DNA of 55,733 bases from Verrucomicrobiota bacterium. Its GTDB lineage: Bacteria; Verrucomicrobiota; Verrucomicrobiia; Limisphaerales; JACRJZ01. Numbering within the stretch: the first letter of the stretch is position 1; each line of letters starts with the position of its first letter. The translations under genes were made by a program, and so were the position numbers. The DNA is taken from positions 1 to 55,733 of the forward strand of contig JACRJZ010000038.1 of the NCBI GenBank assembly GCA_016219875.1, in the 5' to 3' direction. The notes below the pieces were generated by a model that ran no database searches, was not told the DNA's origin, and saw nothing but the letters and a program-made list of their open reading frames with translations. This document shows, piece by piece, positions 25,569 to 34,763 of the stretch.

Positions 25569-26447
25569 TTAGTACAGCCACTTCTCAATTTGTCCGTCCG
25601 CGCCGAGCGTTACGCCCTGGCGCCGGAAAGCCCAGCACATGTAGCTCACGCTGACGAAATAGGAGGCCGGCACCCGGTTGGCCGCGCCGATCTTGACGCC
25701 CAGCAAAGTGGTCTTGCCGCCAAAGCCCATCGGCCCGATGCCCAGCTTGTTGGCCGTGTTCACGATGTCCTGCTCCAAGGCGTCGAGTTCGGGCACCGGG
25801 TTGCGGTCGTCCAGTTTGCGGAGCAGTTGCTGCTTGGAGAACTCGTAGCTCGTCGCCCGGTCACCGCCGACGCAGACGCCCAAGACGCCCGGCCCGCAGC
25901 CTTTGCCTTGGGCCTGAAGCACGGCGTCGAGGATCACCTTCCGGCAGCCGGGGAGGTCGCGGTCGGCTTTGAGCCGCTCGATGGGCAGCGAGTATTGGGC
26001 GCCGACATTCTCGCAACCGCCGCCTTTAAGCATGAGGCGCACGGCCACTTCCGGTGAGCGATGCTGGTGGAAGTGCAGCGTGGGCGCGCCGGGGCCGACG
26101 TTGGTGCCGTCGTTCTTGCCGGTGATCGAATCCACCGAGTTCTGGCGAAGGTAGCCTTTCTTCGTGGCCAATTTCACCGCCTCGCGCGCCGTGTCGGCGA
26201 AGCTGATCTCGTCGAAGCCGACCGGACAATCCACGTAGAACAGGATGCTGCCGGTGTCCTGGCAAATCGGCTGCGATTTCTGCTTCGCCAGTTCGATGTT
26301 GCGTTGCACGATCTGGAGCGCGGATTCGGCAATCGTGCCCTTCTTCTCCTCCTCCAGCGACCGCAGCAGCGCCGCCTGAACGTCGTCCGGGATCTCCGCC
26401 GACGCGCGGCGGATCAGTTCGACCAGTGAGTCGTGCAGTTGTTTCAT
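25569..26447 (-). CDS. Class I fumarate hydratase, alpha subunit ([4Fe-4S])
   Basis: This 292-residue protein is the N-terminal, cluster-binding part of an iron-sulfur hydro-lyase. The three expected cluster cysteines can be placed: Cys62 in 'PICQDTG', Cys184 in 'GKGCGPG' and Cys271 in 'SYMCWAF'. Their spacing matches the TtdA/fumarase alpha family. 'NVGPGAPTLHFHQ' and 'LKGGGCENVG' form the active-site region. It dehydrates malate to fumarate with the beta subunit encoded directly downstream (20 bases apart). The oxygen-sensitive cluster enzyme is common in facultative or microaerobic bacteria. Confidence 0.92.
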   Translation of the reverse strand: MKQLHDSLVELIRRASAEIPDDVQAALLRSLEEEKKGTIAESALQIVQRNIELAKQKSQPICQDTGSILFYVDCPVGFDEISFADTAREAVKLATKKGYLRQNSVDSITGKNDGTNVGPGAPTLHFHQHRSPEVAVRLMLKGGGCENVGAQYSLPIERLKADRDLPGCRKVILDAVLQAQGKGCGPGVLGVCVGGDRATSYEFSKQQLLRKLDDRNPVPELDALEQDIVNTANKLGIGPMGFGGKTTLLGVKIGAANRVPASYFVSVSYMCWAFRRQGVTLGADGQIEKWLY

Positions 26448-26563
26448 GCCAGCAGGAGGCTAAGAGCGAGTGGAGCGAGTGTCAACGGAGGGGCAGGGGA
26501 AAACATCCCAATCTGGGCGAAGTCCTGCCCGCCGCGTGAGGGCACGCGGCCTACGGGTTCCGG

Positions 26564-27325
26564 TCAGGAAATTCCCAGGTCCCGCAGCTTCTCCCGGTAG
26601 CCGCGGCTGAGGGTGAGCTTGGCGCCGTTGCGCAGGATGACGGCGTAGTCGCCGTGAAAGAGGGGCTGGAGTTCTTTGACCTTCTCCACGTTCACGATGG
26701 TGGACCGGCTGATGCGGAGGAACCGCTTCGCCGGGAGCCGCGCCTCCAGGGAATTCATCGTCTCGCGCAACATGTGGCCTTCGGTCCCAACGTGGATCTT
26801 CACGTAGTTGTCCGCGGCTTCCACCCAGTCGATGTCGCTGAACTTCACGAAAACCACCCGGCCGTCGGTCTTGATGGCGAGGCGGTCGGCGGGCTTTTCC
26901 TCGGGGCGCAAGTCCGCCAGGAGCGCGGCGAGCTGTTGCTGCATGGAGCCGGCCTGCTTCTGTTGGAGACGGTCCACCGCGCGGCGCAAGGCCGTCTGGA
27001 GCCGCTCGCGATCGAACGGCTTCATGACGTAGTCCACGGCGTGGATTTCAAACGCCTTGACCGCGAACTGATCGTAGGCGGTCACGAACACCACTTCCGG
27101 CGTCACCTCGCCGCCCAGTTCCGTGAGCACGCCAAAGCCGTCCAGTTCCGGCATCTGCACGTCGAGGAACACCAAGTCGGGCTTGTCGCGCCGGATGGCT
27201 TCCACCGCCTCGCGTCCGTCGGCGCACTGGCCGATGATTTCGATCTCGGTTTCCGCGCGCAGCAAGCCGGCCAGCCGCTCGCGAGCGAGGGCTTCGTCAT
27301 CCACGATCAGCGTCCGAATTTTCAT
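26564..27325 (-). CDS. LytTR-family response regulator
   Basis: The 253 residues comprise a receiver domain (about 1-120) with the acidic pair Asp9/Asp10, phosphoacceptor Asp55 in 'LVFLDVQMPELDG' and the conserved Lys in 'VDYVMKPFD'. A linker of about 40 residues leads to a LytTR DNA-binding domain ('DIDWVEAADNYVKIHVG', 'FLRISRSTIVNVEKVKEL', 'VILRNGAKLTLSRGYREKL'). It acts as a transcription factor phosphorylated by the sensor kinase whose gene overlaps its start by 29 bases. LytTR regulators often control extracellular products; the target genes here are unknown. Confidence 0.93.
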   Translation of the reverse strand: MKIRTLIVDDEALARERLAGLLRAETEIEIIGQCADGREAVEAIRRDKPDLVFLDVQMPELDGFGVLTELGGEVTPEVVFVTAYDQFAVKAFEIHAVDYVMKPFDRERLQTALRRAVDRLQQKQAGSMQQQLAALLADLRPEEKPADRLAIKTDGRVVFVKFSDIDWVEAADNYVKIHVGTEGHMLRETMNSLEARLPAKRFLRISRSTIVNVEKVKELQPLFHGDYAVILRNGAKLTLSRGYREKLRDLGIS

Positions 27326-28421
27326 AGGTCATGAGAATGGGCGTGGTGTGAAAGGGGAGTTCGATCTCCACCAGCAGCCCTTTCCCCGAGCCGCTGCAGA
27401 GTTCGAGCCGCTGGGCCTGGCCATAGAGATGCCGCAGCCGCTCACGCGCGTTGGCCAGGCCAATGCCTTTGTGAGTGCGAGACTGCTGGCGCAGTCCGGC
27501 GCCGTTGTCCTGCACGCGCAGAAGAAGCCGGTCCCGCTCGCGCTGGGCGCGGAGAGTGATGCGGCCTTTGGCCGCGTGGCGCTCGATGCCGTGGCGGATG
27601 GCATTTTCCACGATGGGCTGGAGGATCAGGTTCGGCACCAGCGCGTCAAGGGTGTCGGGCGCGATTTCGTGTTCCACGCTCAGGCGGTCGCCAAAGCGGA
27701 TTTGCTCGATCTCCAGGTAGCGCGACAGAAATTCCAGTTCACGGCGCAGGGCCACCTCCTGCGTGTCCGTCGCGTCGAGCGCGAAGCGGAGCAGTTCGCT
27801 CAGGCGCACGAGCATCCGGTCGGCGGCATCCACGTCGCGGTGCATGAGGGTGGCGATGGCGTTGAGGGTGTTGAAGAGGAAGTGCGGGTTCAACTGGGTC
27901 TGGAGCGTTTGCAGGCGCGCTTCCGCGAGGCGCTTCTCGAGTTCGATGGTGCGCAACTCGCGCTCGCGGAATTTCCGGTAGTAGTCCAGGCCGCTGCTCA
28001 GACCCACCACGATCCAATAGACCAGCACGTTGAAGTGGAACGTTTTCACCAGGAGCGGATCGAAGATCTCCGAGAAGCCGGCGAGGCTGGCCGCCTGGCG
28101 CTGGCCCACCCAGGCGCGTAGCGCCATGTAGAGCATGGAGAACGCGCCGCTGCCCAGCAGGTGCAGCGTGAAGTTGCGCCAGAAGTTCGGCGCGTCGAGC
28201 GGGCAGCGCCGGGCCAGCCAGAGCGCGGGGAGCGAGAGCAGCGCGTAGAGATACCAGTCCGTGAGCGCGTTGGACACGGCCAGGTGCCAACTGACCGGAT
28301 ACCGAAGCTGCGCACTGGTGAAGTAGAACTGCGCGGCAAACGAAAACCCCACCAGCGTCCAGAGCACGAAGATGAGCGGCCACTTGAGCCAAGCTTTCTT
28401 GTTGAGGGTGCGCAGCGGCAT
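27297..28421 (-). CDS. LytS/YehU-like membrane sensor histidine kinase
   Basis: The 374-residue product has four predicted transmembrane helices in the first 145 residues ('WPLIFVLWTLVGFSFAAQFYF', 'WYLYALLSLPALWLA', 'LHLLGSGAFSMLYMAL', 'VLVYWIVVGLSSGL'). A coiled linker and a His_kinase domain follow, with phospho-acceptor 'LNPHFLFNTLNAIATLMHRD'. The ATP-binding region has 'VENAIRHGIERHAAKGRI' and 'VQDNGAGL'. ATG 28421 is used because the longer reading would overlap the neighbouring peptidase gene without adding recognisable sequence. It pairs with the LytTR regulator downstream; the peptidase gene ends 16 bases upstream, so all three may form one operon. Confidence 0.92.
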   Translation of the reverse strand: MPLRTLNKKAWLKWPLIFVLWTLVGFSFAAQFYFTSAQLRYPVSWHLAVSNALTDWYLYALLSLPALWLARRCPLDAPNFWRNFTLHLLGSGAFSMLYMALRAWVGQRQAASLAGFSEIFDPLLVKTFHFNVLVYWIVVGLSSGLDYYRKFRERELRTIELEKRLAEARLQTLQTQLNPHFLFNTLNAIATLMHRDVDAADRMLVRLSELLRFALDATDTQEVALRRELEFLSRYLEIEQIRFGDRLSVEHEIAPDTLDALVPNLILQPIVENAIRHGIERHAAKGRITLRAQRERDRLLLRVQDNGAGLRQQSRTHKGIGLANARERLRHLYGQAQRLELCSGSGKGLLVEIELPFHTTPILMTYENSDADRG

Positions 28422-28437
28422 GAAACTTGGAGGCCGG

Positions 28438-30237
28438 TCAGTCCCAGCCGATGACCCGCCCCGCATTCTGTTCCTGGAGCCACGCCAGGAGTGGCTTGAA
28501 GTACTCGACCATCGCGCGGGTGGACAGTTCCTCGCCGGTGGCTTCGCGCAGCACCTTGCGCCAATCCTCCGTGGCGCCTTGGGCCATGATCTGGCGGAGG
28601 AAGTCGCCGACCGCGCGGTGGCCGGCGTAGCTGCATTGTTGCGGCGGCTGCCGGAGGATGTGTTTTGCGATGTGCTCGTGCAGTTGGAACTTGAGCACCG
28701 TGGCGATGGCGTAGGCGAAGTAGTAACACGGATTGTCGTTGATGTGCGTTTTGGTCGCCGCGTCGCAGAACTCCTCGCCGCGCGGCGCCGGCGGCTCGAC
28801 GCCTTGGAAGTCGCGCACGTACTGCCACCAGCGGGCGTTCCATTGGTCGGGCGGCAGGGCCTTCGCGTACACGTCCGCCTCCCAATGCGTGATCGTGCCG
28901 CTGCTCCAGAAGATGAACGGCACGGTGGTCGAGAGCGCGTCGTTGAGCAGGAAGGAAGTTTCGTCGGCCTTGAAGTCGGCGGGCAGGACGCGGACCGCCT
29001 TCAGATACGGCACCTGGCCGCAGGCGAGCGAGGCCAGTTCCCCCATGCCCTCGTGGAACGCCGGGTTCGCTCCCGTGCGCAAGAGCGGCGGCACCTCCGG
29101 GCGCGTGTAGCTGATGTCGTAGTAGCCGTGGCCGAGTTCGTGGTGGGCCGTCTCGAACCACTGCCAGTTCGGCTCCACACTCATGAGCGAGCGGATGTCC
29201 GTCTCCAGATCGACGTGCCAGCAGGAGGCGTGGGTGTTCTTCTTCCGTGCCTCGCCGGGTTTGATCGGATACAAGTCGGAGAGTTTCCAAAAGCTATCCG
29301 GCAATTGGGGGAAGCCCAAGCCGCTCCAGAACTGCTCCGCCGTCTTCACGATCTGTTCCGGCGGCCACCCCTTGAACCGGTCATCGAGGTTGGCGGCGTC
29401 GATGAGGCCGGTCCAGTTCTGCGCCCAGCGGTTGTTGATCCAGTGGGCTGGAATGCGCTTGGGCACCGGCTGGCCGTAGCGTTTCGCCAACTCGTGCTTC
29501 GTCCAAGTGTGAAGCTGCAAGTAAAGCGGCCGCAGTTCGCGCATGAACTCGTCCTGGAGCCGGACCATCTCTTCGCCGGTCAGGCCGTAAGCGGCGACCT
29601 GCAACGCGAAGTAGTCGCGGTGGCCCAACTCGCGCGCGACGCCGTTGCGCAAGTCGCGCAGCTTGATGAGGCCAGGCTTGAGGGCGGGACCGGATTGTTT
29701 GCTCGCCTCCCAGACGGCCTGGCGTTGCGCGAGGTTTTTGTTCGTCTGAAGGAAGTTGTCGATCTGGTTCGGCGTGATCGGCTGGCCGCTCAACCGGAAG
29801 ACGAACGCGTTCAGCATGGAAGACTGTTGTGTCTCGGCCGCGATGCGGTCGGCGACGAGCTTGGGATTGGTCATCGGCCCTTCAGCGGCGTTGAGCAGCG
29901 CCCGTTCGAGTTGGCGGACGGTGACGGGCTTGAGTTGTGGGCGCTGCTGGAGCAAGGCCTGCGCTTCGCGGATGAGCGCGGGGTTGCCCGTGAACGCGGC
30001 GCGCGCCTTGCCTGCGACTTCGGCCGCAGCGTCGTGTTCGGGCTTCACATCGGTGGCGGCGGCCCATTGCGCCTCGCTCTCCACGCGGGAGAGGGCTTGG
30101 TAGCCGGCATTGACCAAGTCCAGGAAACGATCTGCCCGCTCCTGCAGCGGCAGTGCCGCGAGCGCACCGGCTGGCGCGAGCAGCCAGCAGCCAAGGAGGG
30201 CGGCAGCGGAGAGCGGTTTGAATCTGGGCGAATTCAT
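28438..30237 (-). CDS. M2-family peptidyl-dipeptidase (ACE-like)
   Basis: This 599-residue zinc peptidase has a signal peptide (MNSPRFKPLSAAALLGCWLLAPAGALA), so it acts in the periplasm or outside the cell. The zinc motif is 'AHHELGHGYYDISY' with ligands His366 and His370 and catalytic Glu367; the third ligand is in 'FHEGMGEL' about 24 residues on. Other family features are 'WNNRWAQNWTGL'-like substrate-cleft sequence ('WINNRWAQNW') and the C-terminal 'NPCYYFAYAIATVLKFQL'. The length fits single-domain bacterial ACE homologues. Such enzymes remove dipeptides from the C-terminus of peptides. ATG 30237 is preferred over 30294 because it begins the signal peptide. Confidence 0.92.
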   Translation of the reverse strand: MNSPRFKPLSAAALLGCWLLAPAGALAALPLQERADRFLDLVNAGYQALSRVESEAQWAAATDVKPEHDAAAEVAGKARAAFTGNPALIREAQALLQQRPQLKPVTVRQLERALLNAAEGPMTNPKLVADRIAAETQQSSMLNAFVFRLSGQPITPNQIDNFLQTNKNLAQRQAVWEASKQSGPALKPGLIKLRDLRNGVARELGHRDYFALQVAAYGLTGEEMVRLQDEFMRELRPLYLQLHTWTKHELAKRYGQPVPKRIPAHWINNRWAQNWTGLIDAANLDDRFKGWPPEQIVKTAEQFWSGLGFPQLPDSFWKLSDLYPIKPGEARKKNTHASCWHVDLETDIRSLMSVEPNWQWFETAHHELGHGYYDISYTRPEVPPLLRTGANPAFHEGMGELASLACGQVPYLKAVRVLPADFKADETSFLLNDALSTTVPFIFWSSGTITHWEADVYAKALPPDQWNARWWQYVRDFQGVEPPAPRGEEFCDAATKTHINDNPCYYFAYAIATVLKFQLHEHIAKHILRQPPQQCSYAGHRAVGDFLRQIMAQGATEDWRKVLREATGEELSTRAMVEYFKPLLAWLQEQNAGRVIGWD

Positions 30238-30577
30238 GGGCGCGAACGTAACCGAGGAGGAGGCGAATGACAATGACTTCAAGGTTGGCTTCAAGGTTGG
30301 CGAGGCGGTGCCTCCACAAGTTGTCGGCGCGGTCGGGGTGACGAAGGATTTGGACTGCGCCGGCAGAGCGGAGCGACGACGGCGCTTTTCCTTCTCCGGC
30401 GCCCGACAGCCAAAGCGGCGTCGCGCTCCGCTGGCCGCCGCAGTCCATACGGGGACCGGCCACTGGGAGATGCACTGTTTGCGCGAGGCCGGGCCAAAAA
30501 TCTTCGTTGCGCGGCGCGGCGGGGTTGTGGCTTCATCGGGCCGTGACTCCGAACGTAGAGTCTGTTGTCAAACCTCG
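30238..30577. repeat. Divergent intergenic region with inverted repeat of the GCGCCGGCAGAGCG family
   Basis: Arms of about 36 bases, at 30352-30388 (starting GACTGCGCCGGCAGAGCG) and 30411-30446 (ending GCTGGCCGCCGCAGTCC), form an imperfect palindrome between the divergent peptidase and acylphosphatase genes. A single arm of the same family occurs at 6.14 kb. The tandem 'GGTTGGC' in 30277-30301 also stands out. No gene is seen. Confidence 0.55.
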
Positions 30578-30856
30578 ATGAGCCGCCAGCGGATGCGAGT
30601 CCTCTATTCCGGCCACGTTCAGGGAGTCGGATTTCGCTACACCGCGCGATCGGTGGCGGCGGGATTTGAAGTCACCGGCACGGTACGGAATCTGTCTGAT
30701 GGACGCGTCGAGTTGATCGCCGAGGGCGAGCGCGCGGAGTTGGAAGGGTTCCGGGACGCGATCCGGGATTCCGGGTTGGGAAGTCTCGTCCGGCAGGAAG
30801 CCGTGACGTGGAGCGACGCCACCGGAGGATTTCACGGTTTTGAAATTGTGCGTTAA
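30578..30856 (+). CDS. acyP: Acylphosphatase
   Basis: The 92-residue protein hydrolyses acyl phosphates. The signature 'YSGHVQGVGFRYTARSVAAGFEVTGTVRNLSDGRVELIAEGE' holds the phosphate-binding loop with its Arg and the catalytic Asn in 'VRNLSDG'. The length is typical. ATG 30578 is used; Met6 (30593) is also possible. The stop is 12 bases before the metallophosphoesterase gene, so the two form a small operon. Confidence 0.93.
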   Translation: MSRQRMRVLYSGHVQGVGFRYTARSVAAGFEVTGTVRNLSDGRVELIAEGERAELEGFRDAIRDSGLGSLVRQEAVTWSDATGGFHGFEIVR

Positions 30857-30868
30857 TCTACGAACCAG

Positions 30869-31591
<723 letters not shown>

Positions 31592-31598
31592 CTCTGGC

Positions 31599-31704
31599 GA
31601 GGTTGAAGAGATGAAGGGTTGAAGAGTTGAAGAGGCTTCGACACTGGGCGGAAGCCACCTCATGCAGCCTCTTCAACTCTTCAACCCTTGATCTCTTCAA
31701 CCTC
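31599..31704. repeat. GTTGAAG inverted repeat, copy 1
   Basis: Two arms of 39 bases (31599-31637 and 31666-31704) are complementary at 38 of 39 positions and are made of GTTGAAGAG/GTTGAAGGG-like units. They enclose 28 bases. Related copies are found at 33.78-33.88 kb and 38.93-39.03 kb. The structure starts 8 bases after the phosphoesterase stop and could form a very stable hairpin in either transcript. Confidence 0.85.
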
Positions 31705-31846
31705 CTCCCTCCTCTCCTCGCCATCTCCGAACCTGCCTCTTCCCAGTTCCGCCTGAATAGAGCCTGACTCTCCGGCGTCGTTTTGTGCGTTCGGCAAACC
31801 GAACGGCGCGCTTGCCTCGTCACCGCACGCGCCTAGACTCGGCTCC

Positions 31847-32737
31847 ATGAACAAAGCTGTCTTCATCATTGCAACATGGCTGGCCGCGACCGGCTGGAGT
31901 CCGGCGCAGGTCGCGGTCGAGTTGTTGCTGGAACAGGAGCAGTACCTCCGCAACGAGTCCCTGCCGCTCCGCGTGCGCATCTCGAATTCCTCCGGCCAAA
32001 CCCTGCGCTTCGGCGCCGAAGCGGACTGGCTCGCGTTTGAGATTCAGGACACCGAAGGCCACGCCGTGCGGCGCCTGGGCAAAGTGCCGTTGGCCGATCC
32101 GTTCAACCTCGGCTCGGCGCGCGTGGCCACGCTCAAGACAGACCTGATGCCGTATTTTGACCTGAGTTCCATCGGACATTTTTCGGTCAGCGCGACCCTC
32201 AAGGTGGGGCAATTGAACGCGAGTTTTTCCTCCCGGGCCGAGAGCTTCAACATCATCAGCGGCTCGAAGATTTGGGAGCGGGAGTTTGGCGTGCCCCGCA
32301 CCAGCCCGCCGGACGTGCGCAAGTACGCCCTGGTGCAGGCGACGTTCCTCAAACAGCTCCGCCTCTACGCGCGCATCACCGACCCGCATGACCAGAAAGT
32401 GTTCCGAGTGCAGGCGCTCGGCCCGCTGGTGTCTTTCAGCAAGCCGACGGCTCAACTGGACAAATCGTGCAACCTCCACGCGCTCTTCCAAACGGGCGCC
32501 CGCAGCTTCCTTTACGAAATCGTGACGCCCGACGGCGAACTCATCATCCGGCAGACGCACGAGCACACGGAAACGCGCCCGACACTGCAAACCGCTGACG
32601 ACGGCACGCTGTTCGTTGCCGGAGGGCGCCGCTTGGTTCTGCTCAACGATCTGCCGCCGCCGGCGCTGTCGCCGTCGCCCACTGACCTCTCCACGAACCA
32701 TGAAGCCGCTAGACCTCCGCAGAAAAAGGCCCTGTAG
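31847..32737 (+). CDS. Secreted protein of unknown function
   Basis: The 296-residue product has a signal peptide (MNKAVFIIATWLAATGWSPAQ). It has an Ig-like N-terminal half ('LLLEQEQYLRNESLPLRVRISNSSGQTLRFG'), similar in pattern to domains that carry 'NESLPLRVRI.N.SG'. The C-terminal half is predicted mixed alpha/beta ('YALVQATFLKQLRLYARITD', 'DGTLFVAGGRRLVLL'). It has no catalytic motif or lipobox. Its end overlaps the start of the DUF481 gene by 38 bases, indicating coupled translation and perhaps a common role in the cell envelope. Confidence 0.75.
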   Translation: MNKAVFIIATWLAATGWSPAQVAVELLLEQEQYLRNESLPLRVRISNSSGQTLRFGAEADWLAFEIQDTEGHAVRRLGKVPLADPFNLGSARVATLKTDLMPYFDLSSIGHFSVSATLKVGQLNASFSSRAESFNIISGSKIWEREFGVPRTSPPDVRKYALVQATFLKQLRLYARITDPHDQKVFRVQALGPLVSFSKPTAQLDKSCNLHALFQTGARSFLYEIVTPDGELIIRQTHEHTETRPTLQTADDGTLFVAGGRRLVLLNDLPPPALSPSPTDLSTNHEAARPPQKKAL

Positions 32738-33713
32738 AACGCTCTGGCTCACGCTCGCCGCGGCGCTGTCTCTGGTTCCCGCCTTGCGGGCGGCTGAAGC
32801 CGCGCCGGCCACCGTCTCGCTGGAATTGCGGAACGGGGACAAGGTGTCGGGCAACATTGTGACGGAGAATTCGGAGCGCGTCGTCCTCAGCAACGCCTGG
32901 AGCAAGGCACTGGTGTTGCCGCTTGAGCAGATTGCCCGCCGCACGCCGCTGGCGACCGCGCCCGTCTCGCCCGTCCCGCCGGCCGGCGTCCAGACCAACA
33001 CCCCAGCCAAGGCCAGCCCCGCCCCCGCCGCCGTCGCCACCAAACCCGTCGTGGCCAAGCCTCCGAAACGCTGGGCCGGCGAAGCGCAGGTGGGACTGGA
33101 CGTTCTCCGCAGCACCAAGACGCGCCAGCTTGCCCACGGACGCGCCAAGCTCACTTACATCAAGGACCGGTTCCGCACTATCTTCGACGTGAGCGGGAGT
33201 TACGGCAAAACCGAGGGCGTGGTGGACGCCGACCGCATTGACGCGGCGAACAAGACTGACTTCGACATCGGCCAACGGTGGTACGTCTATAACCTCGCGG
33301 GCATGGGCTACGACAGCGTCCGCAAAATCGATCTGCGTTACGAAGTGGGGCCGGGCCTGGGGTATCATCTGCTGACCCGGCCCAACTTTGTTCTGAACGC
33401 GGAAGCTGGCTTCGACTACCAGATGGAAGACCGGGCCGACAGCCCCAACGTGAGCCGTTTCTACGGACGGTTGGGCGAAAGCGGCGTGTGGAAGATCACG
33501 GATCGCTTCTCCTTCGATCACCGCTTCGAGTATTTTCCCAGCCTGGAAGACGCCGCCGAGTTTCGCCTGCGCGGCGAGGCGACCCTCCGCTACTGGCTGC
33601 TGCAAAACATCTCGCTCAATCTCAGCGTGCTGGACACTTACGACACTGCGCCCGCCAAGAACGTCACCCCGAACGACCTGCAAATCCGGTCGTCCGTCGG
33701 CGTGAAGTTCTGA
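32700..33713 (+). CDS. DUF481-like outer-membrane beta-barrel protein
   Basis: This exported protein of 337 residues has a signal sequence after a basic N-terminus ('RTLWLTLAAALSLVPALRAAEA'). A short Sm-like module comes first ('VSLELRNGDKVSGNIVTENSERVVLSNAWSKALVLPLEQI'). A Pro/Ala-rich linker (about 88-125) leads to a region of alternating polar and hydrophobic strands ending 'LQIRSSVGVKF'; the C-terminal Phe is typical of outer-membrane barrels. The layout matches DUF481/YdiY-type proteins, a family whose function is not well defined. ATG 32700 was chosen because it begins the signal sequence; it lies inside the previous gene. Confidence 0.82.
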   Translation: MKPLDLRRKRPCRTLWLTLAAALSLVPALRAAEAAPATVSLELRNGDKVSGNIVTENSERVVLSNAWSKALVLPLEQIARRTPLATAPVSPVPPAGVQTNTPAKASPAPAAVATKPVVAKPPKRWAGEAQVGLDVLRSTKTRQLAHGRAKLTYIKDRFRTIFDVSGSYGKTEGVVDADRIDAANKTDFDIGQRWYVYNLAGMGYDSVRKIDLRYEVGPGLGYHLLTRPNFVLNAEAGFDYQMEDRADSPNVSRFYGRLGESGVWKITDRFSFDHRFEYFPSLEDAAEFRLRGEATLRYWLLQNISLNLSVLDTYDTAPAKNVTPNDLQIRSSVGVKF

Positions 33714-34217
33714 CTCGGAGTTCTCAGCACCAGCGTGAAGAGGACACGGCTTGCGGGGTCAGGGTGTCAACGTTGCAGGGTTGAAGAGTTGAAGAGTGAA
33801 AGGTTGAAGAGGTTTCGTGAGATCGCTTCAGCCCTTTGCCAAAGCCTCTTTGCCCCTTTAACCCTTCAACCCTTCAACCCCGCTGGCAAAAAGAGCGGGC
33901 TGAGAAGGATCCCTCCGCTTCACCCGACCAACGTGGGCCGGGCGGTTCCGAAATCTGAAAGAAGCCTGAAGCTCTCAGTCGCGCGCTCGCCGTGGGCTGG
34001 GCGGTGCGAGGAAAAACCAACTGAAAACCTCGCCGCGCTCCGACCATTCGAGCCTCCGGCTTCTTTCGGATTCCGGCTTCCGCATCCCGCCGGCCCAGAG
34101 CGTGTTTGAGAAGCCCCCTTGCGCCGCCGGGGCCGGGATCGCTGGACCGGGTCCAGCACCGAATCGCGGTGAGATTCGGTGGCCCGGTCCCGCCCGGCAC
34201 GTCTTCCCAAACACGCC
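33714..34217. repeat. Intergenic region with GTTGAAG repeat (copy 2) and a GCGTGTTT palindrome
   Basis: This gap of about 500 bases between convergent genes has no gene. GTTGAAG units at 33775-33815 face CTTCAAC units at 33855-33880, a less perfect copy of the 31.6 kb element. Further right, GCGTGTTTGAGAAG (34100-34113) is matched by CTTCCCAAACACGC (34203-34216), giving a palindrome with a GC-rich interior. No U-rich terminator is seen. Confidence 0.6.
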
Positions 34218-34763
34218 CTAAGCCATCTGGTACCGCCCATGATGACTGAACTCCGTCAACTTGCTCACCACGCCGGACAGGCCCGGCAGCACGAAGTCAT
34301 GATGTACCTTCCCCACCCAGGGTGAGGACAGGAGCAACGAGGTGCAACCCGCCGTGCGCGCCGCCTCGGCGTCCTGCCACTTGTCACTGATCACGAACGA
34401 ATGGTCGAGATCGATGTGCCATTGGTAGGCCGCTTCCCGGAGCAAGCCGGGCTTGGGCTTGCGGCACGGACAGTGATCGGTTTCCTCGTGCGGACAGACC
34501 AGGATGTCGTCGAGGAGGAACGCGCGCCGCAAGACCGCGTGCATGGCGTCCAACTCGCGTCGCGCCAGATGGCCGCGCGACAATCCCGGCTGGTTGGTGG
34601 TGGCGATCAGCAGAAACCCGGCGTTCTTGAGCAAGCGGATCGGCGCGATGGCCTCCAGGTTTACTTCGAATTCATCCAGCGTCAGCGGGCTGACCGGGTA
34701 TCGGCCCTGCACTTGCACCCGGTTCAGGATGCCGTCTCGCTCGATGAACACCGCTAGTTTCAT
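34218..34763 (-). CDS. HAD-IIIA hydrolase (GmhB-like) with altered nucleophile motif
   Basis: The 181-residue product resembles D-glycero-D-manno-heptose 1,7-bisphosphate phosphatase and histidinol-phosphatase HAD enzymes. It reads 'MKLAVFIERDGILNRV', then 'LIATTNQPGLSRG', a zinc loop 'CPHEETDHCPCRKPKPG', and 'FVISDKWQDAEAARTAG'. Two departures are visible: motif I reads E-R-D-G where the family has the nucleophile in D-R-D-G (codon GAG), and motif IV has 'SDKWQD' in place of 'GDKxxD'. It may therefore be inactive, act only as a binding protein, or use another mechanism. ATG 34763 was chosen because it begins the conserved fold; a longer reading to 34973 adds only repeat-like sequence. Confidence 0.82.
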   Translation of the reverse strand: MKLAVFIERDGILNRVQVQGRYPVSPLTLDEFEVNLEAIAPIRLLKNAGFLLIATTNQPGLSRGHLARRELDAMHAVLRRAFLLDDILVCPHEETDHCPCRKPKPGLLREAAYQWHIDLDHSFVISDKWQDAEAARTAGCTSLLLSSPWVGKVHHDFVLPGLSGVVSKLTEFSHHGRYQMA

